A stretch of DNA of 64,000 bases from an uncultured bacterium (GTDB taxonomy: Bacteria > Elusimicrobiota > Elusimicrobia > Elusimicrobiales > Elusimicrobiaceae): contig CASEWB010000006.1 of assembly GCA_949291545.1 (NCBI GenBank), positions 372,001-436,000 of the forward strand, written 5' to 3'. Below are positions 17,770-26,355 of this stretch, one piece after another (position 1 is the stretch's first letter; each line of letters opens with the position of its first letter). The notes under the pieces are model-generated. The model had not been told where the DNA came from and ran no database searches. It saw nothing but the letters and a program-made list of their open reading frames with translations. The position numbers were made by a program, and so were the translations under genes.

Positions 17770-18237
17770 TTATTGTTTAAAAAATCCCCACAGGTTGACG
17801 TTGTATACCCAGCCTTTGCATTTGCCGTCTTTGGCGTTGGCGGGTTCGTCTTCCACCTGGATCCAGCTGCCCTTTTTGGAAATGTATTTAAACGGGTAGC
17901 CCTTTTCCACCGTGCAGACGATGTCCGCATTAGAAGACGGGCTCTTGCGTACGTTTAAATCCACTTTGGCCGACATACCGCCGTTGGGGCTTAACAAGCT
18001 GGCGGAAATCCAGCCGCTGTATCCTTCAAAATCTTTCACGAGTACCCAGCTTTTGTCTTCGTTGGTTTTTACCATAATGACCGGGGTATATCTCCAAGCA
18101 TACCACTTAATGGCACATTTGGTCCCGGCACACGCGCGGATGTTGGCTCTTTTCGCGTTAACGCTGGCATATTTCTGGGCAAAAACGGGCGCACTGACAA
18201 ACAACGCAAGCGTGCACAAAGCGATTATTTTTTTCAT
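17770..18237 (-). CDS. Exported bacterial SH3-domain protein
   Basis: A 155-residue protein with a signal peptide ending at VFAQ (about residue 21). Two bacterial SH3-like repeats follow: KYASVNAKRANIRACAGTKC...VLVKDFEGYSGWISASLL, and AKVDLNVRKSPSSNADIVCTVEKGYPF...SWIQVED...GWVYNVNLWGFF. The first repeat carries a Cys pair likely to form a disulfide. Such repeats often bind cell-wall glycans or peptides. GGAAGG precedes the ATG. It is monocistronic. Confidence 0.85.
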   Translation of the reverse strand: MKKIIALCTLALFVSAPVFAQKYASVNAKRANIRACAGTKCAIKWYAWRYTPVIMVKTNEDKSWVLVKDFEGYSGWISASLLSPNGGMSAKVDLNVRKSPSSNADIVCTVEKGYPFKYISKKGSWIQVEDEPANAKDGKCKGWVYNVNLWGFFKQ

Positions 18238-18355
18238 AACCTTCCTCTCCTATGCAATAATACACTAGAAACTCTACCCAAAAAGTATAGCAATACTCCT
18301 TAAACTTTGCAAGTGTTTTTCCAGCCGGGGCCTCCCCGGCGCCCTCTTAAAAAGC

Positions 18356-18361
18356 TATAAT
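18356..18361 (+). promoter_or_regulatory. -10 box of the nfuA-like gene
   Basis: TATAAT 27 bases before the ATG, with GGAGA as ribosome site in between. A GCCGGGG/CCCCGGC hairpin at 18324-18340 lies where the -35 would be. Confidence 0.5.
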
Positions 18362-18388
18362 AAAGAAAATTCAGTCTTTGGAGAATAT

Positions 18389-18613
18389 ATGAAAGAACAA
18401 GTACAGCAAGTGATTGACGATATCCGCCCCATTCTGCAAGCAGACGGCGGCGATATTGAACTGATTGGCGTAGACGAAAAAACCGGCATCGTTACCGTAG
18501 GCCTGCGCGGCCGCTGCGGCGGCTGCCCGCACGCGCAAATGACCTTGCAAGCCGTGGTGGAAAAGAAAATTAAAGAATTGGTCCCCGGCGTGACGGCAGT
18601 AGAGCGCGTATAG
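18389..18613 (+). CDS. NifU C-terminal-domain (Nfu-type) Fe-S scaffold
   Basis: A 74-residue stand-alone NifU C-terminal domain. The CxxC pair is at residues 43 and 46 (GRCGGCPHAQ), and the LQADGGDIELIGVD segment is typical. Such proteins carry a [4Fe-4S] cluster between subunits and pass it to apoproteins, which suits the radical SAM enzymes nearby (HemW, MtaB). The PHP phosphatase starts one base after its stop. Confidence 0.9.
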   Translation: MKEQVQQVIDDIRPILQADGGDIELIGVDEKTGIVTVGLRGRCGGCPHAQMTLQAVVEKKIKELVPGVTAVERV

Positions 18614-18614
18614 T

Positions 18615-19430
18615 ATGCCCAAGGTGGATTTGCACACCCATTCGGAATTTTCAGACGGCACCAGCACGCCGGAAGAAGTGGTTTTGGCCGCTTTTAAAAC
18701 GGGAATTACCGTTTATGCGCTGACGGACCACGACACGACGGACGGCGTGCGCCGTGCCGAAGCCGTGTGCAAAGAACACCGCATTTTGTTTACCCCGGGG
18801 GTAGAAATCAGCACCCGGGACCACGACCACCTGCATTTTACCGGGTACAACCTGGATTTAAACAACACCGAATTTCAAGCGTTTTTGGAGCAAAACCGCA
18901 CCAACCGGCGCGAGCGAATACGCAAAATCATACGCCAGCTGCAGCAGGCCGGTGTAGACATTACGGAAGAAGACGTCTTCTCGCGCGCGCCCAACACCGT
19001 TTCCCGCGCGCACGTGGCGGACGCTTTGAAAGCCAAAAAAATCGTTGCCACCCGCCAAGAAGGCTTCCGCAAATACCTGGTGCCCGGCCAGCCGGGTTAT
19101 GTGCCTTCGGCCGGCGTAACCGCCATAGAAGCCATCCAACACATCAAACGGGCTGGTGGCATTGCCGTCATTGCCCACCCGGGCATCGTGGCCGAACATT
19201 GGGATTTCCCGGCGTGGACCGAAGCCGGGCTGGACGGTGTAGAAGTTTTTTATCCGGCCCACACTTTTACGATGCGCCAAGACCTGCTGGCCATCACCCG
19301 CAAATACGGCCTGATTGCTACCGCCGGGTCCGATTATCACGGCCCCCACGGCGGGCGCAACAGCACCCCCGGCATGCAAATCCCGCAATCCCACTACGAT
19401 AAACTGCTGCGAAAACTATTTAACCGCTAA
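18615..19430 (+). CDS. PHP-domain phosphoesterase (TrpH/YciV-like, RNase AM family)
   Basis: A 271-residue PHP-fold metal hydrolase. The metal motif DLHTHSEFSDG gives H7, H9 and D14, followed by ALTDHDTTDGV, a PGVEIS segment, VIAHPG and a C-terminal GSDYHG. Family members remove phosphate from 3',5'-bisphosphonucleotides or trim RNA 5' ends. It is co-transcribed with the Nfu-type gene and followed by two terminators. Confidence 0.88.
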   Translation: MPKVDLHTHSEFSDGTSTPEEVVLAAFKTGITVYALTDHDTTDGVRRAEAVCKEHRILFTPGVEISTRDHDHLHFTGYNLDLNNTEFQAFLEQNRTNRRERIRKIIRQLQQAGVDITEEDVFSRAPNTVSRAHVADALKAKKIVATRQEGFRKYLVPGQPGYVPSAGVTAIEAIQHIKRAGGIAVIAHPGIVAEHWDFPAWTEAGLDGVEVFYPAHTFTMRQDLLAITRKYGLIATAGSDYHGPHGGRNSTPGMQIPQSHYDKLLRKLFNR

Positions 19431-19441
19431 TACCGCGATTT

Positions 19442-19463
19442 CCCCGGTTCTGCCGGGGTTTTT
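19442..19463 (+). terminator. Terminator after the PHP phosphatase
   Basis: CCCCGG, loop TTCTG, CCGGGG, then TTTTT. Confidence 0.75.
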
Positions 19464-19471
19464 ACCCATAA

Positions 19472-19502
19472 AAAAGCCCCGGGGCAAAACCCGGGGCTTT
19501 TA
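19472..19502. terminator. Bidirectional terminator before the 1292-residue protein's 3' end
   Basis: AAAGCCCCGG (19473-19482) pairs with CCGGGGCTTT (19491-19500). A and T runs on both sides let it serve the minus-strand gene as well. Confidence 0.8.
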
Positions 19503-19514
19503 ATGTTGCGAATT

Positions 19515-22500
19515 TTATTGCGCCGGAGCGGCGTCATCTAAGTTCATTCCTTCCGCCGCAGGGCCGGAAGTCCCGTCGTTTTTCTTATTGCCGCGTTTAA
19601 AAAGCTTTTTGACGCCTTTCCACAAGCGGCCGGCTTCGTATTTAATTCCTTTTACCAAGGAGGAATTTACCATCATACCCGGGGTTAACACCAAGCTCAG
19701 TCCCAGCGCTACACCCGCGTAAATCAATGCCGGCGCATTGCCTACTTCCGCCAGATAACCGGCCGGAATGGCACCCAAACCGCCGATAGCCATCGTCAGC
19801 GCCAAGATGGAGGACAATTCGCGGTTCTGTTTCGGGTAGCGGTTCATCACATAGTCATACATCTGGGTGAAGAAGTTCCCCACCCCCAAGCTGGCGATTG
19901 CCGCACCGGTAATCGTCTGCGCTACGCTGCTGCCCGCCGTGGCCATAATGCCCGTACCCAAGGCAGAGAGCGAGGAACAGAGGATATACATCGTATCCGC
20001 GCTAATGCGGCGGCTGATTAAGTTGCCGCCCAAGCGGCCTAAAATCAACGGGATATACAGCGAGCAGGCAATTAAGAAGTTAGCCAACTCGCCCTGGCTG
20101 ATTAAGCCTTTCATAGTGCTGGCAAACGCGCTGGAAATTACGAACTCGTGCACTGTGGCCAGCGTCATAGCGGTAGCTAAGGAAGCAACCCCCGGTGCCT
20201 TGAGCATTTTCATCATATTGCCCAGGGTGTTTTCCTGCACGGCGATAGAAGCTTTGATCTGGGAAACAATTTCCTGCGCGCGCTGCGGGGCCAGGTTGTG
20301 TTCTTTTACCAGTCTGTCTTGCAAGTTCGCCAGGAAGGCCTCTTTTTCCTTTGCATACAAATCCGCTTTTTTCTGCCCGGGGTTGATTTTCATGTCCGCA
20401 AACACCAGGGCGTCTAAAGAGTCTTTGAACATACGGGCGGCATCGTCAATTTGCGTAGCCGTCAGCGCAGTATTGGCCTGAGCCAACGCCTTGGAGCCGG
20501 TTTCCAGCGCCCGCTGCAAGTTCTTTTGGCTTTGTTCCAGGTTTTTGACGGAGTAAGCGTCGCGCAGTTTTGCGCGCCATACTCTCCACGCTACGAGGCT
20601 GCTGTACGCGGCATAAATCGGGAAGCTGATAGAGTAGTCCAACCCGTAGTTGTGGCCCGTCAGCTGCGTAAGGCCGAAGTTAATCAGATACGGGGAGGCC
20701 AAGAACGCCAGCGTACCGGCATTTTTGTACACGAAGCTTAAGTTGTACAAAACGATGTCTTTCAAGCTGACGTTGAAATTTTTGGTAAAGAATTCTTTTA
20801 AGCGTACGCCCATTTGCGCGAAACCTTGCTTTTCCACTGCGGTAAACTCGGTTTCGGATTTCGTAAGGGCTTCTTTTGCTTGGTCCAAAATCACTTCCCC
20901 GCGGTTGGCGCGGATTAACATATTGGACACTAATTGTTTTAAAATGCTCGAACCGCTCATTAAGAACAGCGCCGTAATGAACAGCCCTTTGGATACCGGC
21001 CCCAGCGTTAAGCCTTCCACAAACCCGTAGAAGCCGCCCGCGCTGGCCAAAATGCCCGCCGCGGAAGACATCGCCAAGGAAAGAAGCATCAGTTTCTTTT
21101 CCCCGTATTTCTTTAAGATAGGCGTCAGCAGCGAAGCCATACCCGGCAAGATGTAGTTAATCGTAAACATCATGCTGTTGGCTGTGCTTACGTCCATATT
21201 CAGGGCGTTGTTCACCACCGGGCCCATCGTTTTGCCCAAGCTTACGTTGGTGAGCGACGCGTCGCGCATAATCAAATCGGCGCGGTTTTGGGTCGGGTGA
21301 ACGGACACGTTAAACGGAATGGGGCTAAATTGCAGGATTTTGACGAAATTGGAAATTTGGTTTTTCGGTAAGCGCACATACAGACCCGTCAGCGCTTTAG
21401 GAGCAGAAGCACCCGGTTTTAACAAGCCCAAAGAGCCGTTTTCCATCAACACCATTTTAGCGTCTTTGGTGTAATTTTTAAGCGGCAGGGTAACTTCCAG
21501 CGGGAGCACTTTGCCGGTGGCAAAATCCGTTACCGGGAGCTGAATGGTTTGATACGCCACGTTGGGCTGGCTTTCGAGCTTTAAGTAGAATTTTTCGATT
21601 CCAGCCGATTCCACCAAATCTGCCAAAGCCCCTACTTGGTCGGTCTGCAGCCGCATATAGAAGTGCGCCATGCGGAGGGGGTCTTTTTCCTGGTTGCGTA
21701 ATTCCGCCACATACCCGTGTTTATAATTGGAGTGAGCCGCAAAAGCAATGCGGTTATACCCTTTTACACGGAAGCGGTTGCTGATTTCCAAATTGACCGG
21801 CAAAATCCGTTCTACGCCCTGTTCGTCTACCAACGTGAGTTTAAAGCCTTTTTCAGAAACCGGAATAGAGCTGGTTTCGGTCGTGCCTAATACTTCGTCG
21901 GCAGAAGCAGGAGCCTCCGGCGAGGCCAAGTCGCTAAACACTTCGTGGATTTCAGAGTCGTCGTGCAGGCCGGGTTCTTCTTCCACCGGCGCTTTGGTTT
22001 CGGCCGGGGCGGCGGTTTTGCTGCCCCATTTGCCGCGCAGCCATTTGGCCATACGTTTAAACATTTTGCCTACGGCAAACACCGGGACACCACTGTAAAG
22101 AACCCCGTCGTTATCCGAGTGAGAGCTTTTGCTTAAAAAGCTTACCGAGCTTTCCGGGGCCGGCGCTTGCACCGGCTGGGTGGGAACCGTGGGCTGCACC
22201 GAGGCAGACAAGTCGCCAGCGGTTAAATCCGCCTGCGCAAAATTGACTTGCGGCAAAGAAACCTGCAGCGGGGCCGTCAGCCGGGCCGCTTTGGCCAGGG
22301 ACGGCGCCGGTTTAGCAACCGGCTGTGGGGCGGATTTGCCCAACGCCAGCCATTTTTCGGTTGCTTTGCGGGAAGGATCCGCGTTTAAGCGGTTGGCTGC
22401 ACAGCCTACTTGCAGGAACAACGCCAAATCTTTAGAAGCCGCTGCCGCCGGCCCTTCGGCCGCCGCAATCTGCACCGGCCAGTTATGTTGCTGGGCCAGC

Positions 22501-23393
22501 GCGGCTACATCTTTCCAAAAAGAACCTTCGGCTTTGGTTAAGGCGGCTAATTCGGTTAATTCGTTATAAGCGCCTTGACGCAAAAGGCCGCGGGCCGCAA
22601 TTACGGCCGCAGTCTCTTTAAATACGCTGGAAGAAGCTTTTTTGTAGAACGCTACCAACGCCGCTGCATCGGCACGGGAACCCAACAACCCTAAAGCCGC
22701 CGCAGAGGACAAGGCGTGATGGCTTTGTAAAACGGTTTGATAGGAGGGGTGTTTCGGGTTTTGAAGCGCCTGCAGCATACCGCTGATGTTTTCTTGCGGC
22801 AGTTTGGCAAATGCATCGGAGGAAGCCATTAAATCTTTGCGGTAAAAATCCAACGCTTGGGCAATTTGGTCTTTGCTGGCGCCGCCGCCCAAAGCAACCG
22901 TTACAAATTCATTGCGCAGCAGGCTGTCGTGCACGCCCGGATTTTGATAATTTAAAATGCGGGCCGCCATACCTTCCAGCTTGCCTTCCTTTACCGCTTG
23001 GCTGATATCCCGCCCAGTAACAGCCATCTGTTTGCGGATAGCCCGGTCCACCGACGTAGAGACAGAGGAGATTTGCTCAGCAGATAAACCAGAAGATACA
23101 GAGGAGGAAGACGATACACGCGCCGAAACTACAGACGGAACCTTACCGGTTGCCGGCACCGAAACCCGTGGCTGTGCAACCACATTGCGCACAGACGCCG
23201 CACCTGCGGCGGCATTGCGGGTTGCCAGGCCCTCCACCATCTGTTTTCCCACAGTGGAAGAAGCGGCGTTTGCACCCCCGCTTACGACGCCCTTTACCAC
23301 TTGGCGGCCGACTGGCATCGTTTGCGCCAGCGACGGAGAAACGCTACTAAACAAGATACTGATACTCAACACGGCGGACAATAGCTTTTTCAT
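19515..23393 (-). CDS. Large exported chimera: signal peptide, helical region, beta-rich domain and MFS-like membrane domain
   Basis: A 1292-residue protein of unusual build. Residues 1-24 form a signal peptide (cleavage after SLAQ). Residues about 60-130 are Ser/Ala/Val-rich. Residues about 130-360 look like short helical repeats. Residues about 440-500 hold a basic GKMFKRMAKWLRGKWG segment and an acidic linker. Residues about 505-720 are soluble, with beta-strand-like stretches. From about 735 onward there are roughly ten to twelve hydrophobic segments resembling two MFS bundles, interrupted by a long charged helical insert (about 960-1075). The basic tail ends in a short acidic stretch. 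It may be an Elusimicrobiota-restricted transporter-like protein, but substrate and topology are unknown. GAGGAGA precedes the ATG, and the leader is unusual. Confidence 0.75.
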   Translation of the reverse strand: MKKLLSAVLSISILFSSVSPSLAQTMPVGRQVVKGVVSGGANAASSTVGKQMVEGLATRNAAAGAASVRNVVAQPRVSVPATGKVPSVVSARVSSSSSVSSGLSAEQISSVSTSVDRAIRKQMAVTGRDISQAVKEGKLEGMAARILNYQNPGVHDSLLRNEFVTVALGGGASKDQIAQALDFYRKDLMASSDAFAKLPQENISGMLQALQNPKHPSYQTVLQSHHALSSAAALGLLGSRADAAALVAFYKKASSSVFKETAAVIAARGLLRQGAYNELTELAALTKAEGSFWKDVAALAQQHNWPVQIAAAEGPAAAASKDLALFLQVGCAANRLNADPSRKATEKWLALGKSAPQPVAKPAPSLAKAARLTAPLQVSLPQVNFAQADLTAGDLSASVQPTVPTQPVQAPAPESSVSFLSKSSHSDNDGVLYSGVPVFAVGKMFKRMAKWLRGKWGSKTAAPAETKAPVEEEPGLHDDSEIHEVFSDLASPEAPASADEVLGTTETSSIPVSEKGFKLTLVDEQGVERILPVNLEISNRFRVKGYNRIAFAAHSNYKHGYVAELRNQEKDPLRMAHFYMRLQTDQVGALADLVESAGIEKFYLKLESQPNVAYQTIQLPVTDFATGKVLPLEVTLPLKNYTKDAKMVLMENGSLGLLKPGASAPKALTGLYVRLPKNQISNFVKILQFSPIPFNVSVHPTQNRADLIMRDASLTNVSLGKTMGPVVNNALNMDVSTANSMMFTINYILPGMASLLTPILKKYGEKKLMLLSLAMSSAAGILASAGGFYGFVEGLTLGPVSKGLFITALFLMSGSSILKQLVSNMLIRANRGEVILDQAKEALTKSETEFTAVEKQGFAQMGVRLKEFFTKNFNVSLKDIVLYNLSFVYKNAGTLAFLASPYLINFGLTQLTGHNYGLDYSISFPIYAAYSSLVAWRVWRAKLRDAYSVKNLEQSQKNLQRALETGSKALAQANTALTATQIDDAARMFKDSLDALVFADMKINPGQKKADLYAKEKEAFLANLQDRLVKEHNLAPQRAQEIVSQIKASIAVQENTLGNMMKMLKAPGVASLATAMTLATVHEFVISSAFASTMKGLISQGELANFLIACSLYIPLILGRLGGNLISRRISADTMYILCSSLSALGTGIMATAGSSVAQTITGAAIASLGVGNFFTQMYDYVMNRYPKQNRELSSILALTMAIGGLGAIPAGYLAEVGNAPALIYAGVALGLSLVLTPGMMVNSSLVKGIKYEAGRLWKGVKKLFKRGNKKNDGTSGPAAEGMNLDDAAPAQ

Positions 23394-23662
23394 AAGATCT
23401 CCTCTACTTTATTATCTGCGAAATATTGACAAAAAAATAGGGCCAAAAGACCTAGATAACCTCGGTTTTTGGCCCTATATAAAATTGGGTCCTTAAGACA
23501 CTGCAAGTAAATAGAATAGGAAACGGCTTGAATATTTCTGAAAATTTGAGGGAAGATAAAGAAAGAGGAAAAAGGGAAAACGGCAGCGCCCGCCGCCGTC
23601 TGCGGCTTGAGCCGCTGAGGCAAGCACAGACACGCAAAAAACAGGTGACTGGTGCAAAACAT
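23390..23662 (-). CDS. Possible leader ORF or decayed exported-protein gene upstream of the 1292-residue gene
   Basis: A 90-codon frame begins at an ATG with a strong ribosome site (AAAAGGAGTTAAT) and a -10 box (TACAAT, 23697-23692) upstream, and its TGA overlaps the ATG of the large gene (ATGA). It has Cys/Phe-rich, atypical composition. Near codon 13, a +1 shift gives LASAAQAADGGG, which looks like a signal-peptide cleavage site, so it may be a frameshifted remnant of a small secreted protein. Alternatively it is a leader peptide: its 3' part runs through the hairpin at 23437-23478. Confidence 0.35.
   Translation of the reverse strand: MFCTSHLFFACLCLPQRLKPQTAAGAAVFPFSSFFIFPQIFRNIQAVSYSIYLQCLKDPILYRAKNRGYLGLLALFFCQYFADNKVEEIL
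23430..23478 (-). promoter_or_regulatory. Terminator-like hairpin (possible attenuator) in the leader of the 1292-residue gene
   Basis: ATAGGGCCAAAA (23437-23448) pairs with TTTTGGCCCTAT (23467-23478). Read on the minus strand, the 12-bp stem is followed by a T-run, about 40 bases before the start codon. It is a full intrinsic-terminator layout inside the 90-codon leader frame, so translation of that frame could prevent it folding. Confidence 0.55.
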
Positions 23663-23727
23663 ATTAACTCCTTTTATCCTTCTCCAGTTATATTGTAGTA
23701 AACTTTGCCACAGGGGCACAACGGGAC

Positions 23728-23756
23728 AAAAGACCTATGTTGCAACTAGGCCTTTT
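23728..23756 (-). promoter_or_regulatory. Palindromic element, copy 1
   Basis: An imperfect 29-base palindrome: AAAAGACCTA (23728-23737), a GTTGCAAC core, and TAGGCCTTTT (23747-23756). It shares GACCTA-N8/9-TAGGCCTTTT with the site at 26375-26398. It lies upstream of the -10 box of the leader ORF. Confidence 0.5.
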
Positions 23757-23775
23757 AGATTATCTGCCGTCTAAC

Positions 23776-23804
23776 AAAAAGCCCCGGTGCTGGCACCGGG
23801 GCTT
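23776..23804 (-). terminator. Terminator after coaD
   Basis: AAGCCCCGGTGC (23779-23790) pairs with GCACCGGGGCTT (23793-23804). The minus strand continues TTTTT. Confidence 0.85.
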
Positions 23805-23808
23805 CTAA

Positions 23809-24294
23809 TTAACGGGGATATTTTTTAGTTAGTGCTTCGGCCACGCACGGGGGAACCAAATCGCTGATATCGGCCCCGTATCCAACCGCCTCCCGCACGG
23901 CCGACGAACTCAAAAAGGTGTATTCTGCCCGGCACGGCAGGAAGACCGTTTCCGTCCGCGGGTAAAACTTCTTATTATAATGGGCGTTTAGCATTTCGTG
24001 CGCCACATCGGCGGGGCCGCGCACGCCGCGCACCAATACGCGCAGACCATGCGTTTTTAAATAATCCGCCAAAAGGCCTCCCGCGCGTTCCACCCGGATA
24101 CCCGGTTCGTCCTTAAAGGCCTGCTGCAGCAAAAGGAAACGCTCGTTTTCGTCCAACAACGGCCGTTTGGTACCGTTGGCAATCAGCAAAACAATGACGG
24201 AGCCAAATACATCGCGCGCGCGGCGTGCGATGTCCATATGTCCATAAGTTACGGGGTCAAAACTGCCCGCATACACAACGGGAGCGGCGGTCAT
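23809..24294 (-). CDS. coaD: Phosphopantetheine adenylyltransferase
   Basis: Cytoplasmic CoA-pathway enzyme (161 aa) joining ATP and 4'-phosphopantetheine to give dephospho-CoA. The nucleotidyl-transferase motif GSFDPVTYGH is at residues 10-19, with VRGVRGPADVAHE in the middle and LSSSAVREAVGYG near the C-terminus, all at normal positions. AGGAGA precedes the ATG. It stands divergent from dgt. With the type II pantothenate kinase at 58.5 kb it supplies two steps of CoA synthesis. Confidence 0.95.
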   Translation of the reverse strand: MTAAPVVYAGSFDPVTYGHMDIARRARDVFGSVIVLLIANGTKRPLLDENERFLLLQQAFKDEPGIRVERAGGLLADYLKTHGLRVLVRGVRGPADVAHEMLNAHYNKKFYPRTETVFLPCRAEYTFLSSSAVREAVGYGADISDLVPPCVAEALTKKYPR

Positions 24295-24343
24295 AGAATC
24301 TCCTGCGCCGGAAGGCGGCTTCTAGAAAGCTACTATATTATGG

Positions 24344-24349
24344 TATCAT
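24344..24349 (+). promoter_or_regulatory. -10-like TATCAT 6 bases before dgt
   Basis: TATCAT-N6-ATG with no Shine-Dalgarno site. It matches the leaderless layout of other first genes in the window, but TATCAT is a weaker -10. Confidence 0.35.
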
Positions 24350-24355
24350 AATTTT

Positions 24356-25477
24356 ATGATAAAAAATCCGTTCCAGGACGAAATTTACCTCCAACGTACC
24401 CATCCGCACAAACCCGACTTGCGCGATGAGTACTTCCGCGACCAGACTAAAATTATCCATTCGCTCCCTTTCCGCCGTTTGAAACACAAAACGCAGGTGT
24501 TCTTTGCCCCGAATAACGACCATATCTGCACCCGCATTGAACACGTCCTGCATGTGGCCACTATCGCCGCCACTATTTGCCGGGGCTTAAATAAAAGCGG
24601 CAATTGGCAGCTAAGCGAGGATATGGCCTACGCCATCGGGCTCGGGCACGATATCGGGCATGCGCCTTTTGGCCACGAGGGGGAACGCGCTATCGACGAA
24701 TGTATCCGCCCAAAACGCTTTTTGCACGAGCTGAACAGCTACCGGGTGGTGGAACACCTGGCCAACTATGGGGAAGGGCTCAACTTAACGTTTGCCGTAA
24801 AAGACGGCATTATCTGCCACTGCGGCGAAGACTTTGCCAACAACCAGCTCCGCCCCGCCGCACGACCCAATGATTTGGAAAAAATCACCGGCCGCAACCA
24901 AATGCCCTCCACTTACGAAGGGTGCATTGTGCGCCTGTCGGACAAAATTGCCTATTTGGGCCGCGATATAGAAGACGCCGTAAAAGCGGACCTAATCACC
25001 ACGGCCGACATTCCGAAAGACGTGCGCGAAGAAATAGGAACCTCCAACGGGGAAATCATTAATACCCTGACGCTGGACCTGATCAACCATTCCAAAGACC
25101 GGGACTTTATTGGATTTTCCGACGAGAAATTTGCCCTCTTATCCCAACTGCGCACCTTTAATTACGAACGCATTTACCACAACGAACAAATGCGCCAGCG
25201 CAAAGAAACTATCGATAAGTGTATCCGTGATTTGTTTGACTATTTCCGGACGATTTTTAAACGCTACGGCTTTGATTATAACGCTTACGACCGCGAAGGC
25301 AAACAAACCGCCCGGAGCTTTGCCAATTACCTTAAATCCATGCACAAAGTGTATCAGGACGACCCCGCCCAAATTGATACCGCCATTGCCGATTATATTG
25401 CCGGTATGACGGACTCGTTTGCGCTAAGCGTAATGGAAGATGTAATTTTGCCCAATTCCATTAAGTTCTTTAGCTAA
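24356..25477 (+). CDS. dgt: Deoxyguanosinetriphosphate triphosphohydrolase-like protein
   Basis: HD-domain hydrolase (373 aa) that removes triphosphate from dNTPs. The metal ligands are visible in RIEHVLHVATIAATI and LGHDIGHAPFGHEGERAI, followed by LNSYRVVEHLANYGEGLNLT and a later DKIAYLGRDIEDAVK. The length fits the bacterial Dgt-like class rather than the 500-aa E. coli type. It probably controls dNTP pools or protects DNA. It is monocistronic. Confidence 0.9.
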   Translation: MIKNPFQDEIYLQRTHPHKPDLRDEYFRDQTKIIHSLPFRRLKHKTQVFFAPNNDHICTRIEHVLHVATIAATICRGLNKSGNWQLSEDMAYAIGLGHDIGHAPFGHEGERAIDECIRPKRFLHELNSYRVVEHLANYGEGLNLTFAVKDGIICHCGEDFANNQLRPAARPNDLEKITGRNQMPSTYEGCIVRLSDKIAYLGRDIEDAVKADLITTADIPKDVREEIGTSNGEIINTLTLDLINHSKDRDFIGFSDEKFALLSQLRTFNYERIYHNEQMRQRKETIDKCIRDLFDYFRTIFKRYGFDYNAYDREGKQTARSFANYLKSMHKVYQDDPAQIDTAIADYIAGMTDSFALSVMEDVILPNSIKFFS

Positions 25478-25496
25478 GCCGTTCTATAACCGCTAT

Positions 25497-25521
25497 CCCC
25501 GGGCCAAGCCCGGGGTTTTTT
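25497..25521 (+). terminator. Terminator after dgt
   Basis: CCCCGGGC, loop CAA, GCCCGGGG, then TTTTTT. Confidence 0.9.
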
Positions 25522-25555
25522 GTATACCCCCCACAGCCCGAGGGATATAAAAGGA

Positions 25556-25582
25556 ACACCTCCGGAGGGGGACCGGAGGTGT
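25556..25582 (-). terminator. Terminator after the ankyrin-like gene
   Basis: ACACCTCCGG (25556-25565) pairs with CCGGAGGTGT (25573-25582). The minus strand continues TCCTTTTAT. Confidence 0.75.
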
Positions 25583-25608
25583 GGGGGTATGAAAAGAAAT
25601 CGCTTAAT

Positions 25609-26289
25609 TTACAGATAAGAAGCGTTGCGGGCAAAGAACGCGGCTACGCGGTCCATCCCCGGGGCGGAAATATTATCCCGCGCCGCTTGGGCAATGGTGC
25701 GCCCGCTGGCATCTTTGCTCATTTTAATCACTTCGTCGGCTTCCGTAGCCAGCGTCACTTTCGCCAACACGCCGCCTTTATCCAACTTGGATTTGACGGA
25801 CATCATTTTTTCGTACAAATCCGTGTACGGAAAAGCAATCCGGAACGTATCGGCGCGGCCATAATTGATTTGCGCGTGGACGGGCGTTTCGCCCAAATTA
25901 TTGCGCTGGTTCATCATTTGGTGAATTTTAATTTTGTAATCCTGCGGATAGAACTTGCGCAGCATACGGGCCAACGCCTGGAACGTTTGGGCATTGCGCG
26001 CCACATGGAAAACGTTGTTGCCATTTTTGCCCTGTCTAAGCAAGAACGAACCCGATACGCTTTGGCTGCCGTATTTCAAGATGGCATTTACATCACCGTT
26101 TTGCGCCGCCGTAAAAATAGGCGTATCGCCAAATTCATTTTCTTTATTCAAATCCGCCGCGGCCACCACACGGGTTAAATAATCGTGCACCCGCTGCATG
26201 CGGATTTCCTGCCGCTGCTCCAGCGAAGCTTGCGCTTGAGCGGCAGATACGATAAAACAAGCTGCTAAAATAAAAAATATCTTTTTCAT
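25609..26289 (-). CDS. Exported ankyrin-repeat-like protein
   Basis: A 226-residue protein with a signal peptide (cleavage after SAAQAQA, about residue 21). Ankyrin-type signatures follow: NEFGDTPIFTAAQNGDVNAILKYG (about 53-76), GNNVFHVARNAQTFQALARML, NNLGETPVHAQINYGRADTF, and a weak last GRTIAQAARDN. These would make three to four repeats for protein binding in the periplasm or outside the cell. The start follows AGGGGGA. It is monocistronic, with an unusual upstream region holding copy 2 of a palindromic element. Confidence 0.8.
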   Translation of the reverse strand: MKKIFFILAACFIVSAAQAQASLEQRQEIRMQRVHDYLTRVVAAADLNKENEFGDTPIFTAAQNGDVNAILKYGSQSVSGSFLLRQGKNGNNVFHVARNAQTFQALARMLRKFYPQDYKIKIHQMMNQRNNLGETPVHAQINYGRADTFRIAFPYTDLYEKMMSVKSKLDKGGVLAKVTLATEADEVIKMSKDASGRTIAQAARDNISAPGMDRVAAFFARNASYL

Positions 26290-26355
26290 ACGTCCCCCTT
26301 ACTGCTCTTACTTTAGTATCCCTTTTTAAGGGTTTTTTTACGAGGGTCTTTGGGC

